This document shows positions 15,652 through 16,293 of a DNA stretch of 16,293 nucleotides, in pieces. The first letter of the stretch is position 1. Each line of letters opens with the position of its first letter. This DNA is from Bacteroidota bacterium. GTDB taxonomy: Bacteria; Bacteroidota; Bacteroidia; NORP154. Where the stretch lies: positions 1 through 16,293 of the forward strand of contig NVRZ01000045.1 in assembly GCA_002401055.1 (NCBI GenBank), given 5' to 3'. The notes below the pieces were generated by a model. It was not told the DNA's origin. It was given only the letters and a program-made list of their open reading frames with translations, and searched no databases. A program made the translations under genes and the position numbers.

Positions 15652-16293
15652 ATGGTTAAGAAGCTACTTCTTTTTGCATTTCTTCTTGTTGGATATGCCC
15701 TTCATGCCCAGGATTTCACGTACGATCCCGATAAAAAAGGAAGAACTGACAGAGAGGTTTATAATGAAGGAAATGAGCGCAATAAAAATCTACTTCTGAT
15801 ACCTTACAAGCCGGTAATGCATCTACCTGATCCCGCTGGTGATGTACAATTGGTTATGAAATCCGAGAAAAGCCTAAGCGATCTTCAGAAGTATTGCAGG
15901 TTAACACTGGATATGAGCCTCAAAAAGAAGTTCAAGGATGCATATCAGGTTCAGTCGATGATGGTGGACATGTCCGAGGATGTGGCGAGAGATCTTGATA
16001 GGATATACTCGTCCGTGGGTTACAAGTATGAAAAGCAGCCCGTTGATGAGAATGCGAAAAGCTTACCCGATAAGTTGAAGAATATGATAGCTCCGGCCGA
16101 TAAAAAATCAAAGAAGGCAGAACCGCAAAATGACGGTCAGCTACGAGGGACATCAAGAAGCAGGTCCGTTAATCATGAAGGGGAATACATGAACGTTTTG
16201 GTATACGATACCACTTTAATCCCTTATTTGGTGGCTAAATACAAGGCTGATGTGTTTGTATTTGTAAATCAGTTTGAGGTTAAAAAGACTTTT
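15652..16293 (+). CDS. Secreted protein of unknown function, N-terminal part (cut by the window edge)
   Basis: The frame opens at an ATG 7 bases after the rseP stop and stays open to the window end, giving 214 codons. I translated it directly. It begins MVKKLLLFAFLLVGYALHAQ, a signal peptide with probable cleavage at HA-Q near residue 19. The mature protein is charged, with a region PADKKSKKAEPQ around residue 150 that looks like a disordered linker. After the linker the more ordered-looking EYMNVLVYDTTLIPYLVAKY begins near residue 179. I do not recognise a family. The spacing implies co-expression with rseP, so an envelope-associated role is likely, but whether it is a partner or a substrate of the protease cannot be judged. 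The C-terminus, which could hold a sorting signal or membrane segment, is missing. Confidence 0.8.
   Translation, partial: MVKKLLLFAFLLVGYALHAQDFTYDPDKKGRTDREVYNEGNERNKNLLLIPYKPVMHLPDPAGDVQLVMKSEKSLSDLQKYCRLTLDMSLKKKFKDAYQVQSMMVDMSEDVARDLDRIYSSVGYKYEKQPVDENAKSLPDKLKNMIAPADKKSKKAEPQNDGQLRGTSRSRSVNHEGEYMNVLVYDTTLIPYLVAKYKADVFVFVNQFEVKKTF

Overview
This window looks like core chromosome of a Bacteroidota member, most likely of the Cytophagales type. The grounds are AT-rich DNA, -7 promoter boxes of the form TAnnTTTG without Shine-Dalgarno sequences, secreted proteins whose signal peptides end near an AQ or SQ pair, and a gene for SprE/PorW, a type IX secretion and gliding lipoprotein found only in this phylum. 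The genus cannot be fixed from the sequence. I see no tRNA, rRNA, CRISPR array, insertion sequence, phage gene or integration site, and no intergenic stretch longer than about 200 bases.

Left part (1-4452). A truncated lipoprotein gene runs off the left edge on the minus strand. Next comes an antiquitin-type (ALDH7) aldehyde dehydrogenase, also minus. It is divergent from dxs, the first enzyme of the non-mevalonate (MEP) isoprenoid pathway, on the plus strand. dxs converges on a minus-strand pair, bactofilin followed by AtpZ, which overlap by 41 bases. The dxs and atpZ genes end 6 bases apart on a perfect 18-base palindrome that holds the dxs stop codon.

Middle part (4564-9882). sprE/porW is on the minus strand, upstream of the bactofilin-AtpZ pair. 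From a shared 194-base intergenic region with well-formed promoters on both strands, it diverges from a plus-strand pair: a membrane-anchored M23 (LytM-type) peptidase and a GH3-family acyl-adenylating enzyme. Bactofilin, M23 peptidase and SprE together suggest an envelope, cell-shape and secretion/gliding neighbourhood.

Right part (9940-16293). Plus-strand genes follow closely. They are a large secreted M48 (HExxH) metalloprotease, an overlapping probable outer-membrane beta-barrel protein, dxr (the second MEP enzyme, apparently with a TTG start), rseP (site-2 intramembrane protease), and a secreted protein of unknown function cut by the right edge. The window therefore carries the first two committed MEP enzymes and three metalloprotease genes of the cell envelope.

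Most of this is recognisable housekeeping content, and I do not see a clear new defence or mobile system. The less explained elements are the GH3 enzyme next to the M23 peptidase, the M48 protease overlapping a barrel gene, the lysine/arginine block with two A8 tracts in sprE, the palindrome shared by dxs and atpZ, and the unknown protein coupled to rseP.
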